A stretch of 64,000 nt of DNA from Natronosporangium hydrolyticum (GCF_016925615.1 NZ_CP070499.1:1-64000), one strand, 5' to 3'; shown: positions 9,057 through 17,088, counted from the stretch's first letter. A program made the numbers and translations. Notes: generated by a model from the sequence alone, not told the origin.

Positions 9057-11606
9057 GTGACAGACCCGACAGTCCCCCCGGACGACTCCGAGCAGGCCCC
9101 GGCGGAGGGCGGGGGCAGCGAGGAGCCGATCACCCCGGAAGAGTTGGCGATGGGCCGTGGCCGGGTCGAACCGGTCGGCATCGAGATCGAGATGCAGCAC
9201 TCGTACCTCGACTACGCGATGAGCGTGATCGTCAGCCGGGCGCTGCCGGATGTCCGCGACGGGCTCAAGCCGGTCCACCGCAAGATCCTGTGGGGCATGT
9301 TCGACGGTGGTTACCTGCCGGACCGGGGGTACGTGAAGTGCGCCCGCGTCGTCGGTGACGTGATGAGTAATTACCATCCGCACGGCGACATGGCCACCTA
9401 CGACTCGCTGGTCCGGATGGGGCAGAGCTGGTCGCTGCGGTACCCACTGGTCGACGGCAACGGCAACTTCGGCTCGCCGGGTAACGACCGGCAGGCGGCG
9501 ATGCGGTACACCGAGTGCCGGCTGCACGCCATCACCATGGGGATGCTGCAGGACATCCGCGAAGACACCGTCGACTTCATCCCCAACTACGACGGCCGCT
9601 CCCAAGAGCCGGTGGTGCTGCCGGCCCGGTTCCCCAACCTGCTGGTGAACGGGGCCGAGGGGATCGCGGTCGGCATGGCGACCAAGATCCCGCCGCACAA
9701 TTTGCGCGAGATCGGCGCCGCCGTCCAGTGGTGCCTGACCAACCACGAGGCCGACGAAGCGACCACCCTGGAGGAGGCGCTCAAGCTCGTCAAAGGGCCG
9801 GACTTCCCCACCTACGGGTTGATCGTGGGCACCAACGGTATCCAGGACGCGTACCGCACCGGCCGTGGGGCGATCCGGATGCGGGCCGTGATCGACATCG
9901 AGGAGGACCGGAAGGGCCGCACCCTGATCGTGGTGTCGCAGCTGCCCTACCAGGTCAACCCCGACAACCTGGCGCAGCGCACCGCCGAGCTGGTGAAGGA
10001 CGGCAAGCTCACCGGGATCGCCGACATCCGCGACGAGTCCAGCGGGCGTACCGGCATGCGGTTGGTGATCGTGCTCAAGCGCGACGCCATCCCGAAGGTG
10101 GTGCTGAACAACCTCTACAAGCACACCCAGTTGCAGGAGACCTTCGGCGCCAACATGCTGGCGCTGGTGGACGGGGTGCCGCGCACCCTCAACCTCGCCC
10201 AGTTCCTGCGGTATTACGTCGCGCACCAGATCGAAGTGATCCAGCGCCGCACCGCCTACCGGCTGCGAAAGGCCGAAGAGCGGGCGCACATCCTGCGCGG
10301 GTACGCCAAGGCGCTGGACCTGCTCGACGAGGTGATCGCGCTGATCCGGCGCTCGCCCACCGCCGAGGAGGCGCGGACCGGGCTGATGCAGCTGCTGGAC
10401 GTGGACGAGGTGCAGGCCACCGCCATCCTCGACCTGCAGCTGCGGCGGCTGGCCGCGATGGAGCGGCAGCGGATCCTCGACGAACTCGCCGAGATCGAGC
10501 TGAAGATCGCCGACCTGAAGGACATCCTCGCCAAGCCCGAGCGGCAGCGGTCGATCGTCTCCGAAGAGCTAGCCACGATCATCGACAAGTTCGGCGACGA
10601 GCGGCGCACCAAGATCGTGCCGTTCGAGGGCGAAGTGGCGATGGAGGATCTGATCGCCCGTGAGGACGTGGTGGTCACCATCACCCGAACCGGGTACGCC
10701 AAGCGGACCCGCTCGGATCTCTACCGCTCGCAGCGGCGTGGCGGTAAGGGAGTGTCCGGCGCCACGTTGCGTCAGGACGACATCGTCAGCCACTTCTTCG
10801 TATGCTCTACACACGACTGGATTCTGTTCTTCACCAACAAGGGCAGGGTCTACCGCGCCAAGGCGTACGAGCTGCCGGAGGCGAGTCGGACCGCCCGCGG
10901 TCAGCATGTGGCGAACCTGATGGCCTTCCAGCCGGACGAACACATCGCGCAGGTGATCCGGATCCCGAACTACCAGGTGGCCCCGTATCTGGTGCTGGCG
11001 ACCCGGAACGGGCTGGTCAAGAAGACCACGCTGGAGGAGTTTGACTCCAACCGTACGGGGGGAATAATCGCCATTAACCTACGCGAAGGCGACGAACTGG
11101 TGGGGGCGCAGCTGATCGGGCCAGAAGAGGACCTCCTGTTGGTGAGCAAGAACGCTCAGGCGATAAGGTTCAACGCCACCGACGAGGCGCTGCGCCCGAT
11201 GGGCAGGGCCACCTCCGGCGTGATCGGGATGCGGTTCGGGGACGACGACGAGCTGCTCGCGATGGAGGTCGTCCGCGAAGGCATGGACGTCCTCGTCGCC
11301 ACCGGCGGCGGATATGCGAAACGGACCCCGATCGAGGTGTACCCGGTGCAGGGTAGAGGCGGTAAGGGCGTAGTGACCGCCAAGATCACTGATCGACGGG
11401 GGGAGCTGGTCGGCGCAGTGGTGATCAGCGCGGAGGATGAGCTCTTCGCCATCACCAGCAACGGCGGAGTCATGCGGACTCCCGCGAAGCCCGTGCGACG
11501 GACCCAGGACCGGAACACAATGGGGGTAAAGCTCATGAACCTCCCCGAGGGGGTGACCCTCGTGGCCATCGCTCGGAACGCGGATGAACCGGACGGACAG
11601 GAATAA
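9057..11606 (+). CDS. gyrA: DNA gyrase subunit A
   Basis: Breakage-reunion subunit of gyrase. The 849-residue product has the catalytic tyrosine in AMRYTECRL (about Y151), a GyrA box QRRGGKGV and a second QGRGGKGV-like blade in the C-terminal DNA-wrapping beta-pinwheel. The quinolone-resistance-determining region reads [15 protein letters not shown]: methionine stands where E. coli has Ser83 and Mycobacterium tuberculosis Ala90, and the following GQSW replaces the usual AQPW. The acidic Asp of position 87 is kept. The GTG start follows a GTGAGGA site at 9040-9046. gyrB and gyrA form one operon with the next gene. Confidence 0.97.
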   Translation: MTDPTVPPDDSEQAPAEGGGSEEPITPEELAMGRGRVEPVGIEIEMQHSYLDYAMSVIVSRALPDVRDGLKPVHRKILWGMFDGGYLPDRGYVKCARVVGDVMSNYHPHGDMATYDSLVRMGQSWSLRYPLVDGNGNFGSPGNDRQAAMRYTECRLHAITMGMLQDIREDTVDFIPNYDGRSQEPVVLPARFPNLLVNGAEGIAVGMATKIPPHNLREIGAAVQWCLTNHEADEATTLEEALKLVKGPDFPTYGLIVGTNGIQDAYRTGRGAIRMRAVIDIEEDRKGRTLIVVSQLPYQVNPDNLAQRTAELVKDGKLTGIADIRDESSGRTGMRLVIVLKRDAIPKVVLNNLYKHTQLQETFGANMLALVDGVPRTLNLAQFLRYYVAHQIEVIQRRTAYRLRKAEERAHILRGYAKALDLLDEVIALIRRSPTAEEARTGLMQLLDVDEVQATAILDLQLRRLAAMERQRILDELAEIELKIADLKDILAKPERQRSIVSEELATIIDKFGDERRTKIVPFEGEVAMEDLIAREDVVVTITRTGYAKRTRSDLYRSQRRGGKGVSGATLRQDDIVSHFFVCSTHDWILFFTNKGRVYRAKAYELPEASRTARGQHVANLMAFQPDEHIAQVIRIPNYQVAPYLVLATRNGLVKKTTLEEFDSNRTGGIIAINLREGDELVGAQLIGPEEDLLLVSKNAQAIRFNATDEALRPMGRATSGVIGMRFGDDDELLAMEVVREGMDVLVATGGGYAKRTPIEVYPVQGRGGKGVVTAKITDRRGELVGAVVISAEDELFAITSNGGVMRTPAKPVRRTQDRNTMGVKLMNLPEGVTLVAIARNADEPDGQE

Positions 11607-11607
11607 C

Positions 11608-12825
11608 GTGATGACGGAGACAGCGGCGACTACGGGGACCTCCGCCAGCTCGGCCGGACGGGATTCCGCCGACGACGCGGCGCTCACGGAGGGGGCCAGC
11701 TCGACCACGGCGACCGGCGGAGGAGCTGCGGCGACCGCCGACGCCGAACGGTCCGGAGCAGCCGGCAGCGCCAACAACGACAGCCCGGAGCGACCGACGT
11801 CGAACGGGGCAGACTCGGCTGCGGGGCCGATCGGGTTCGAAGCCGGCGACGCCGGGCCCGCGGACCCCAGTGCCACGGGCCCTAGCTCGGCGGGCGCAAG
11901 CTCGGCGGGCCCTGGGTCGGCGGGCCCTGGGTCGGCGGGCCGTAGCTCGGCGAACGCCGATCCAGCGATCGCCGATTCGGCGACAGCGGGCTCGACGGGT
12001 ACGAGCTTGGCCGGCTCCGGATCTGGTCCGGGAGCCGGGGCAGCCGGAGCTGGCGTCGGCGCCGGGGCCGCTGCGTCGGGCGACGGCGGCGGCGAGCCGG
12101 CAAAGGTCGACCACCAGCCGGAGCCGAAAGACTCCGGCGGCGGCGCCGAGCCATCGGCGAAACCGAGCTTCACCCGGCCACCCGGCATGGTGCCGCCGCC
12201 GGACCGGATCGAGGACGTAACCCATCCCAGCGGGTGGTCGGCCGCCACCCCCGTCTCCGGCGCGCCCGCTTCCGGGCCACCCGCCGCCGTCCCGTTCTCG
12301 GGCGCCGCCAGTGCACCAGTCTCAGCGCCGCCCCGGGTCACCGGCCGGCAGGCCGCCCCCAACGCGGTCACCATGCGGCCGGGGAGCGGAGGCGACAGCG
12401 TCGCCGGTGCCGGACCGATCGGGGAACCGATCCGGCCCCGGGCCGCCGCCACCCCGCGGGGGCCGCGGCGGGCCCGCCTGCACCTGAAGCGGGTCGACCC
12501 GTGGTCGGTGATGAAGTTCTCGTTCGCGGTCTCGCTGGTGCTCTTCATCGTCGTGATCGTGGCCTCGTCGGTGCTCTACCTGGCGCTCGACGCGATGGGA
12601 GTCTTCGCCAGCGTCAACGAGACCGTCGCCGAGCTGATCTCGGGTGCGGGCGAGACCGGGAACACCTTCCGGATCACCGCCCAAGGGGTGATCGGCACCG
12701 CCGCCGTCCTCGGCGCCCTGAACGTCCTCTTGTTCACCTCGCTCGCGACGCTCGGCGCGTTCATCTACAATGTGTGCGCTGACTTGGTTGGGGGTGTTGA
12801 GGTCACCCTCGCTGAGCGCGACTGA
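11608..12825 (+). CDS. DUF3566 membrane protein
   Basis: About 405 residues. The first ~290 are low-complexity and Ala/Gly/Ser/Pro-rich, with tandem SSAGPGSAG repeats (15-bp DNA repeats at ~11883-11950). The C-terminal ~115 residues form the DUF3566 domain: a basic HLKRVDPWSVMKFSF lead, one transmembrane helix (LVLFIVVIVASSVLYLAL), a periplasmic loop and a second helix near the end. DUF3566 proteins follow gyrA in most actinobacteria; the mycobacterial one is Rv0007. Their exact job is not established. The GTG at 11608 is 1 nt after the gyrA stop, with the ACAGGA site inside gyrA, so it is translated from the gyrA message. Confidence 0.88.
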   Translation: MMTETAATTGTSASSAGRDSADDAALTEGASSTTATGGGAAATADAERSGAAGSANNDSPERPTSNGADSAAGPIGFEAGDAGPADPSATGPSSAGASSAGPGSAGPGSAGRSSANADPAIADSATAGSTGTSLAGSGSGPGAGAAGAGVGAGAAASGDGGGEPAKVDHQPEPKDSGGGAEPSAKPSFTRPPGMVPPPDRIEDVTHPSGWSAATPVSGAPASGPPAAVPFSGAASAPVSAPPRVTGRQAAPNAVTMRPGSGGDSVAGAGPIGEPIRPRAAATPRGPRRARLHLKRVDPWSVMKFSFAVSLVLFIVVIVASSVLYLALDAMGVFASVNETVAELISGAGETGNTFRITAQGVIGTAAVLGALNVLLFTSLATLGAFIYNVCADLVGGVEVTLAERD

Positions 12826-12900
12826 ACAACTCCACCGGGACACCTGAGGTGATCCGAGTTGGGGTATCGTGACCGGGTACGGTAATCTTGCCCGGCGCGT

Positions 12901-12974
12901 GGGGCTATAGCTCAGTCGGTTAGAGCGCAGAGCTGATAACTCTGAGGTCGCTGGTTCGATTCCAGCTAGCCCCA
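12901..12974 (+). tRNA. tRNA-Ile (GAU)
   Basis: A 74-nt cloverleaf: acceptor GGGGCTA pairs with TAGCCCC, D arm with AGCTC...GAGC, anticodon loop CTGATAA giving GAT, and the TPsiC loop GGTTCGATTCC. It stands just after gyrA-DUF3566, where actinobacteria usually carry it. The discriminator is A and CCA is not encoded. Confidence 0.97.
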
Positions 12975-13000
12975 CTCCTCACTATCCGGAGGTGGCCTCC

Positions 13001-13129
13001 ATGTGGAAGAAGCTGATCATCGTCGCCGGCGTGGTCGGCGTCGCCGCCCTCATCGCTAAGCGGGTCAAGGCCGCCAACGACGAGCGCGCTCTCTGGCACG
13101 AGGCCACCACCGCGCCCGACCTGCGCTGA
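13001..13129 (+). CDS. DLW-39 family small protein
   Basis: A 42-residue peptide starting MWKKLIIVAGVVGVAALIA, with one predicted transmembrane helix (residues ~5-19) and a charged tail KRVKAANDERALWHEATTAP ending DLR. The family takes its name from a short C-terminal D-L-W motif; here the corresponding segment reads ALWHEA. Peptides of this type sit between tRNA-Ile and tRNA-Ala in many actinomycetes. A CCGGAGGTGG site lies about 8 nt upstream of the ATG. Function is unknown; the context and hydrophobic N-terminus suggest a small membrane protein. Confidence 0.85.
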   Translation: MWKKLIIVAGVVGVAALIAKRVKAANDERALWHEATTAPDLR

Positions 13130-13215
13130 CGCCGCGGTCGCCGGGAGCTTCAACAGCCCCGGCGTCGCCCGCCAACCGGCGCGCTGCCCCCTCCTTCAGC
13201 GGCGCGCCTGCCCTC

Positions 13216-13288
13216 GGGGCCGTAGCTCAACTGGCAGAGCACTGCCTTTGCAAGGCAGGGGTTAGGGGTTCGAGTCCCCTCGGCTCCA
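13216..13288 (+). tRNA. tRNA-Ala (UGC)
   Basis: A 73-nt cloverleaf: GGGGCCG pairs with CGGCTCC (one G-U), anticodon stem CTGCC/GGCAG with loop TTTGCAA (anticodon TGC), and TPsiC loop GGTTCGAGTCC. Its 3' half (13244-13289) is repeated exactly at 17043-17088, so the gene is the likely integration target of the island that follows. Confidence 0.97.
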
Positions 13289-13289
13289 C
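13244..13289 (+). repeat. attL-type 46-bp repeat in the tRNA-Ala 3' half
   Basis: Bases 13244-13289, from the anticodon stem to one base past the discriminator, are identical to 17043-17088, 3799 bp away. A duplicated tRNA 3' end is the hallmark of tyrosine-recombinase integration, with the functional tRNA rebuilt at one end. Confidence 0.8.
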
Positions 13290-13676
13290 TCACCTTCTTC
13301 GCGAAACCGTACCCTCGATGCGACTACGCTCCGTGAGAGATTGTCGCCCAATTGCCCGCTTTAGCAGCTTCTGCTGTAACGCTGCGCGAAGGCCCTGGGT
13401 GTTCGTGTGCCGTAACCTTCGGCTACTGTCCTACTTCGCGAAACGCGGTGCCAAGACGCTTGCGCATCTCGGCCGGCCGGTGGGCACGGCTGACGTTGAT
13501 GAGAGTCTGAGCGCCGGCCTCGACCTAGGCGCGGTCAGCGGCGTCGGAAGAACTGAACCGCCCAGCTCCGCGACAACCTGGTGCTCCTGCCTCGATAGTC
13601 CGCTGTGCTTCCCTGACCCGATGTCACGCCAAAGGCGTTGGACTCGAGCAAGACGGGCCGCCGTAGGCTTGCAGAC
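13290..13676. other. Left end of the tRNA-Ala island, non-coding
   Basis: A 387-bp stretch with lower GC than the core genes and no convincing gene. It holds two copies of CTTCGCGAAAC (13297-13307 and 13434-13444), each built on the palindrome TTCGCGAA. It also has a 26-bp sequence at 13397-13422 that recurs with three changes at 15971-15996. These could be recombinase arm sites or promoter elements of the nucleotidyltransferase gene; the sequence alone does not decide. Confidence 0.45.
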
Positions 13677-14426
13677 GTGTTCACACCGGTCGAGCGCGAG
13701 CAGCTCCGTGACGAGCTGATCAAGACAGCTCATGCCGACAACGATGTTGTCGGCGCAGCGCTGGTCGGGTCGGCGGCAACCGGGCGCGAGGACGCCTGGT
13801 CCGATATCGATCTGGCACTGCAAGTAGGCCATGGCGCCGACCCCGCAGTTGTAGCGAGTCGATGGACCGCGCAGTTCTACGACCGACACGGCGCTGCTCA
13901 TCACGTGGATGTCATTGCTGGTGGCGTGCTCTACCGCGTGTTTCTCCTGGCGTCCTCACTGCAGATCGATGTGTCGTTCTGGCCCAAAGATCAGTTCCGA
14001 GCCACCGAGCCGGGATTCACGCTGCTGTTCGGCACCCCTTTGCCCGCTACCGAACCCGCTGATCCGAACGCATCGCGAGAGATCGGCATGGCCTGGCTCT
14101 ACGCACTGCACTCACGTTCGGCGATCGCTCGCCATCGCTTCTGGCAGGCGACCATGATGCTCGACCACCTTCGCGATCAACTTCTCGTGCTCGCGAGCCT
14201 GCGCCATGGTCTCAATCCACATCATGGCCGCGAGGCCGATCTCCTGCCCGCGTCCGTTCTAGACCCACTGCGGCAGGCACGCGCTGCATCGATGGCTGAG
14301 TCCGAGCTGGCGCGTTCGCATGCAGCCCTGGTGAGGGGGCTTGCCGACGAAGTCGCCTTCCACGACCGCGAGCTCTCCACGCAACTGAACGCGCCGTTGG
14401 ACGAACTCGCCCGCGCCGGCTACTGA
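13677..14426 (+). CDS. Nucleotidyltransferase-fold protein in the tRNA-Ala island
   Basis: About 249 residues. The N-terminal half has the polymerase-beta-type nucleotidyltransferase signature GSAATGRE followed by SDIDLAL (GS with D-x-D, residues ~31-48) and a third acidic strand near ALHHVDVI-like residues (HHVDVIAGG). The C-terminal half is helical and His-rich (RHGLNPHHGREADLLP). Such proteins include aminoglycoside nucleotidyltransferases and MNT antitoxins, but no adjacent HEPN toxin gene is visible, so a small-molecule or tRNA-modifying role is equally possible. The GTG at 13677 is preferred over a TTG at 13638 because the 13 upstream residues are unlike the family; neither has a good ribosome site. 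Confidence 0.75.
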   Translation: MFTPVEREQLRDELIKTAHADNDVVGAALVGSAATGREDAWSDIDLALQVGHGADPAVVASRWTAQFYDRHGAAHHVDVIAGGVLYRVFLLASSLQIDVSFWPKDQFRATEPGFTLLFGTPLPATEPADPNASREIGMAWLYALHSRSAIARHRFWQATMMLDHLRDQLLVLASLRHGLNPHHGREADLLPASVLDPLRQARAASMAESELARSHAALVRGLADEVAFHDRELSTQLNAPLDELARAGY

Positions 14427-14559
14427 CGTTCTTCCGGGTCTCAGGTGGCAATGTGATGCTTCAAAGCGCGGATCGCCTCCGGGTTCGGGCTCCCCAGCAC
14501 ACGCCGGTTGACGAGCGCTCGCCCAGCGGTAAGCCCCGCTGCTGGCGGGGCGCCGCGAC

Positions 14560-15156
14560 CTATTCCAGTTCGAGCAGGTGATTCATCAGACCAGCGGTGA
14601 TCGCGGCGCCGGCTCGGCGTAGCGCCGCTACGGTCGACTGGTCGGTTGCACCCTTCAATGATGTGACCGCGGTGTGGTGGACGGTGAGCATCTGTGGCTG
14701 GTACTCGGTGACGAGCCGGCTCAACAGTTGGTCCGGGGTAAGCACTTCGACGCCGAGGAGCTCCACGGCTTCGGCCGGGAAGTCCTTGGCGTTGGAGGTG
14801 CACAGCACCGTTGCCTCGACGGCGAGGGCAGCGGCCAGGACGTGGCGGTCATCCTCGTCAGGCAGCGTCAGGTCATCCAGCATGCGCCGGTGCTCCGCGC
14901 CCGGTTCCACCTCGGCCAGGGGGAAGGCCCGGTTCATCGCGTGTACCAGCCGCTGGCCGGCTGCCCGGTCGAAGCCTGCCACGTTCCGCTGGAGGTGTTC
15001 GGTGACCTCGGCCAGGATCTGTGAGCTCCATGCGATGGCGATGATCTCCTGGTCGGCCGCGTAGAGCAGGTAGTCGCGCAGGACGCGGGAATACAGGACG
15101 TTCGCGTCGGCGAGGACGACCCGGACCAGGTCTGTCTCGCCGAGAGTGTCGGTCAT
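14560..15156 (-). CDS. PIN-domain ribonuclease toxin (VapC-like)
   Basis: A 198-residue protein whose first ~135 residues are a PIN domain. The acidic metal-binding residues are visible: D17 in VLADANVLYS, E50 in ILAEVTEHL, the DEDDRHV cluster at ~100-106, and the C-terminal TSNAKDF. Such enzymes cleave RNA, commonly tRNA or rRNA, when freed from their antitoxin. At 198 residues it is longer than classical VapC (~130), with an extra helical C-terminus. Its ATG overlaps the stop of the upstream HTH gene by 4 nt (TCAT on the plus strand), the arrangement of a coupled antitoxin-toxin pair. Target is unknown. Confidence 0.82.
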   Translation of the reverse strand: MTDTLGETDLVRVVLADANVLYSRVLRDYLLYAADQEIIAIAWSSQILAEVTEHLQRNVAGFDRAAGQRLVHAMNRAFPLAEVEPGAEHRRMLDDLTLPDEDDRHVLAAALAVEATVLCTSNAKDFPAEAVELLGVEVLTPDQLLSRLVTEYQPQMLTVHHTAVTSLKGATDQSTVAALRRAGAAITAGLMNHLLELE

Positions 15157-15536
15157 CCGGTCAGGCCGAGCTCGTTTTGCAGGTCGGCCAGGTCGGCCAG
15201 CGCGTCGCGTCGGCGTGGCCGCTCGGAGTCCAGAAAGGCCCTGATAGAGGAGACTCGAACGCGGTGGTGCGTGCCGACCTTGCGGAACTCCAGCAGGCCA
15301 CGGTCCATCAGCTTGCGGACCTGCGGACGCGACATGCCCAGCAGAACCGCCGCCTCGGTCGGGGTGACCTCGGCGTGGCCCCGGGACACCAGGATCTCCT
15401 CTCCGCGCGCCCGGGCGTCGACCAACCTGGAAACCAGCTCTGCGGTCTGTCGTGACAGCGCTACCTTCACCTCGTCGCCGGACCTTTCCAGGGCGCGATG
15501 AAGAGCAGCGGCGTCACGCACTAACAGATCACTCAT
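15153..15536 (-). CDS. Excisionase-like HTH protein, probable antitoxin of the PIN toxin
   Basis: About 127 residues from the ATG at 15536, which has a GGAG site 9 nt upstream on the minus strand; the open frame continues to 15596 but those residues look non-coding. A MerR/excisionase-type HTH is seen in the middle: VTPTEAAVLLGMSRPQVRKLMD followed by the wing LEFRKVGTHHRVRVSSIRAFL. An N-terminal helix with alternating acid and base may bind the toxin. Position directly upstream with 4-nt overlap, and this domain pair being common in actinobacterial PIN modules, make antitoxin and autoregulator the best reading. Confidence 0.8.
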   Translation of the reverse strand: MSDLLVRDAAALHRALERSGDEVKVALSRQTAELVSRLVDARARGEEILVSRGHAEVTPTEAAVLLGMSRPQVRKLMDRGLLEFRKVGTHHRVRVSSIRAFLDSERPRRRDALADLADLQNELGLTG

Positions 15537-15715
15537 GACCGGCTCCAACTGCTCTAAGTGAAACAACTGCAGCAAGTGTAGCAGCACACGGGCCATTCGG
15601 AGACCCTGATACAGCCCAGAGAAGCAACCGTACCCACCTGCCGCGTGAGCCAGTCAAACGGGTGAGAAAAGGGCCGACGGATATATCTCCGTGCGAATCA
15701 GGAGATGATGGGTAG

Positions 15716-15916
15716 GTGGATGGCGATCCAGTACGACGAGGCCGTGGGTGGCCACGGCTACCGCAGCTTCGGTTGACCGCGCCGGAGACTGTCGCGATCA
15801 CCCCGAATCAGCATCGACGGGCCGTGAACCTGCTCGCCTCGATGATCCTGGACCACCACTACGCCCAACACCGCTCGGCCGTGCAATCCGGCGAGCAGCC
15901 GCCTACGCCAGCCTGA
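15716..15916 (+). CDS. Possible small protein, unrecognised
   Basis: A 66-codon open frame starting GTG with a weak GGTAGG upstream. The C-terminal half (QHRRAVNLLASMILDHHYAQH) has a plausible amphipathic composition, while the N-terminus is Arg/Pro-rich as in chance GC-rich frames. It could be a real small island protein, the remnant of a longer gene or noise. No family was recognised. Confidence 0.25.
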   Translation: MDGDPVRRGRGWPRLPQLRLTAPETVAITPNQHRRAVNLLASMILDHHYAQHRSAVQSGEQPPTPA

Positions 15917-15970
15917 CCTGCCGCTCGCGGGCGACGGGAAGCTGCAGGTCAGGGCCGGTTGTGACAGCAA

Positions 15971-16028
15971 GGGTGTTCTTATGCCGTAACCTCCGGTCCA
16001 CCCAACATCGCCGCAGGTAGCGGCATCA
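15971..16028. repeat. Chimeric repeat: island-left copy joined to island-right copy
   Basis: Positions 15971-15996 match 13397-13422 (23 of 26 bases: GGGTGTTC..TGCCGTAACC..CGG). Positions 15997-16028 match 17084-17115 (30 of 32 bases), which begins with the last bases of the tRNA-Ala repeat. The two halves are contiguous here but separate at the island's two ends, as expected for an old junction between two integrations or a deletion scar. Confidence 0.6.
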
Positions 16029-16227
16029 GCGCACCCGCCCAATCTGCCGGTCTCCACACAGACGGAAGACTCTACGGGCCGCGTCGGACGTCTCCATGAT
16101 CTCGAACGGGCGTCGCAGCCCAGCCCAGCGCGTCGAACCGCGCGGATCGCGTGAGGAGGGGCCACTGCGCCCATGTGGGTCCGCCGATACGATGAGCGAC
16201 GAGCGCCGCTGTTCGCAGCGCTGCGCG

Positions 16228-16449
16228 CTACAGCAGGTCCTCGAACTCGGCTGCGTCTATTCCCGTCTGACGGAGAATCGCAGCCAGGGTTCCGCGCTTT
16301 ACCACCTTGTGCAGCGGAACCGTCGTGCCACGTCCCGTGTCAGCATGCCGCAACACCACATGGCTACCCCGTGTCCGAGTCTGGACGAAGCCGGCCCGTT
16401 CGAGTGCCTTGACGACCTGCTGACCGGACAGTATTGGGAGCCTGCTCAC
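16228..16449 (-). CDS. hicA: HicA family mRNA interferase toxin
   Basis: A 73-residue HicA: MSRLPILSGQQVVKALERAGF at the start, then the double-stranded-RNA-binding core with the catalytic histidine H30 in RGSHVVLRH, and HKVVKRGTLAAILRQTGI. HicA cleaves mRNA and tmRNA independently of translation and is neutralised by HicB. Start is GTG and overlaps the hicB stop by 3-4 nt, so synthesis is coupled with antitoxin first. Length and order match the type II hicBA family. No disrupting change is visible, so the toxin is probably intact. Confidence 0.9.
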   Translation of the reverse strand: MSRLPILSGQQVVKALERAGFVQTRTRGSHVVLRHADTGRGTTVPLHKVVKRGTLAAILRQTGIDAAEFEDLL

Positions 16450-16676
16450 CCCACGCTCACCTGGACCGCGGCGGTCACCGGATGGGCGTCCAGGGCGGCC
16501 AGCTCCTCCGCGGTTGCGTCCTCCAAGTACAGCTCAGCCGCCTCGCGGACGTTCACCAGCGCTTCCTCAACCGTCTCGCCTTGGCTGATCGCTCCTGGCA
16601 ACTCAGCCACCTGAGCGACGTACCCGCCGTCAAGGTCCGGGGTGAGTACCGCAGTGAGTACATGCTTCTGCGCCAT
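16446..16676 (-). CDS. hicB: HicB family antitoxin
   Basis: A 76-residue HicB from the ATG at 16676: MAQKHVLTAVLTPDLDGGYV, the degenerate RNase-H-like fold with PELPG-type AELPGAISQGETVEEALVNVREA. It ends shortly after the fold, so it lacks the C-terminal HTH or ribbon-helix-helix of longer HicB proteins and may autoregulate poorly, or only with HicA. The frame stays open upstream to 16859, but those residues are not HicB-like. It is transcribed ahead of hicA on the minus strand. Confidence 0.88.
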   Translation of the reverse strand: MAQKHVLTAVLTPDLDGGYVAQVAELPGAISQGETVEEALVNVREAAELYLEDATAEELAALDAHPVTAAVQVSVG

Positions 16677-17042
16677 GGCCACAGCGTAGCGCGACGTCGA
16701 AGGAGGAGACGGTAGATGGTGCTCAACCTCGTGTGCGTATCCCCGGCGTTGCCAGCCGGCAGTAAGTTCAACCGCAATGGCTCTCGGCGCCAACATCCGC
16801 CCCAGGTCAATCGGACTCTGCGTGGTCAGCAGCAGATCAGGATGCCCGAGAACGGCCACCTTCTCGGCTCGATTCTGCCCTACGACCAGCGCCCTGGGGT
16901 AAGGCTGGCAAGCAGTCGAGAATCAGCACGGAGTCAGCGGACGTCGCGACGCTGCCCGGCGTCCAACGGTGCCGGGCAGCGTCACGAACGTATATGACCA
17001 GCCTAAACGGAACTCAGCGTCGCTCGACCGGGCGACGGGGCC
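16677..17042. other. Right part of the tRNA-Ala island, no assigned gene
   Basis: About 366 bp upstream of hicB. On the minus strand an in-frame stretch ahead of hicB (about 16677-16910) reads ALVVGQNRAEKVAVLGHPDL and on to PIDLGRMLAPRAIAVEL. It looks protein-like but has no clear start, so it may be the remnant of a gene truncated during island formation. The hicBA promoter must lie here. Bases 17037-17043 (GGGGCCG) just before the 46-bp repeat equal the 5' acceptor strand of tRNA-Ala. Confidence 0.4.
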
Positions 17043-17088
17043 GCCTTTGCAAGGCAGGGGTTAGGGGTTCGAGTCCCCTCGGCTCCAC
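17043..17088 (+). repeat. attR-type 46-bp repeat of the tRNA-Ala 3' half
   Basis: Exact copy of 13244-13289. The D arm and 5' anticodon stem are missing, so this is not a functional tRNA. Together with the copy in the tRNA gene it bounds a 3.8-kb island. Confidence 0.8.

Larger units (their letters stand above)
15537..16227. other. Island interval between the PIN and HicBA modules
   Basis: About 690 bp. One short open frame (15716-15916) is listed separately. The segment 15971-16028 is a chimera of two repeats (see separate entries). No integrase, excisionase or replication gene is visible. The promoter of the HTH-PIN pair should lie just beyond 15536; a TACACT on the minus strand near 15575 could be its -10. 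Confidence 0.4.

Noticed and set aside
6918-10289. A 1123-codon open frame on the minus strand opposite gyrB and gyrA
   Set aside because: Entirely antisense to two certain genes. The translation is rich in Arg, His, Gly and Val as expected for the complement of GC-rich codons, and no domain is recognisable.
13290-17042. Integrase or excisionase gene of the tRNA-Ala island
   Set aside because: Looked for tyrosine or serine recombinase motifs on both strands. Only the HTH partner of the PIN toxin has an excisionase-like fold, and its 4-nt overlap with the toxin gene fits an antitoxin better.
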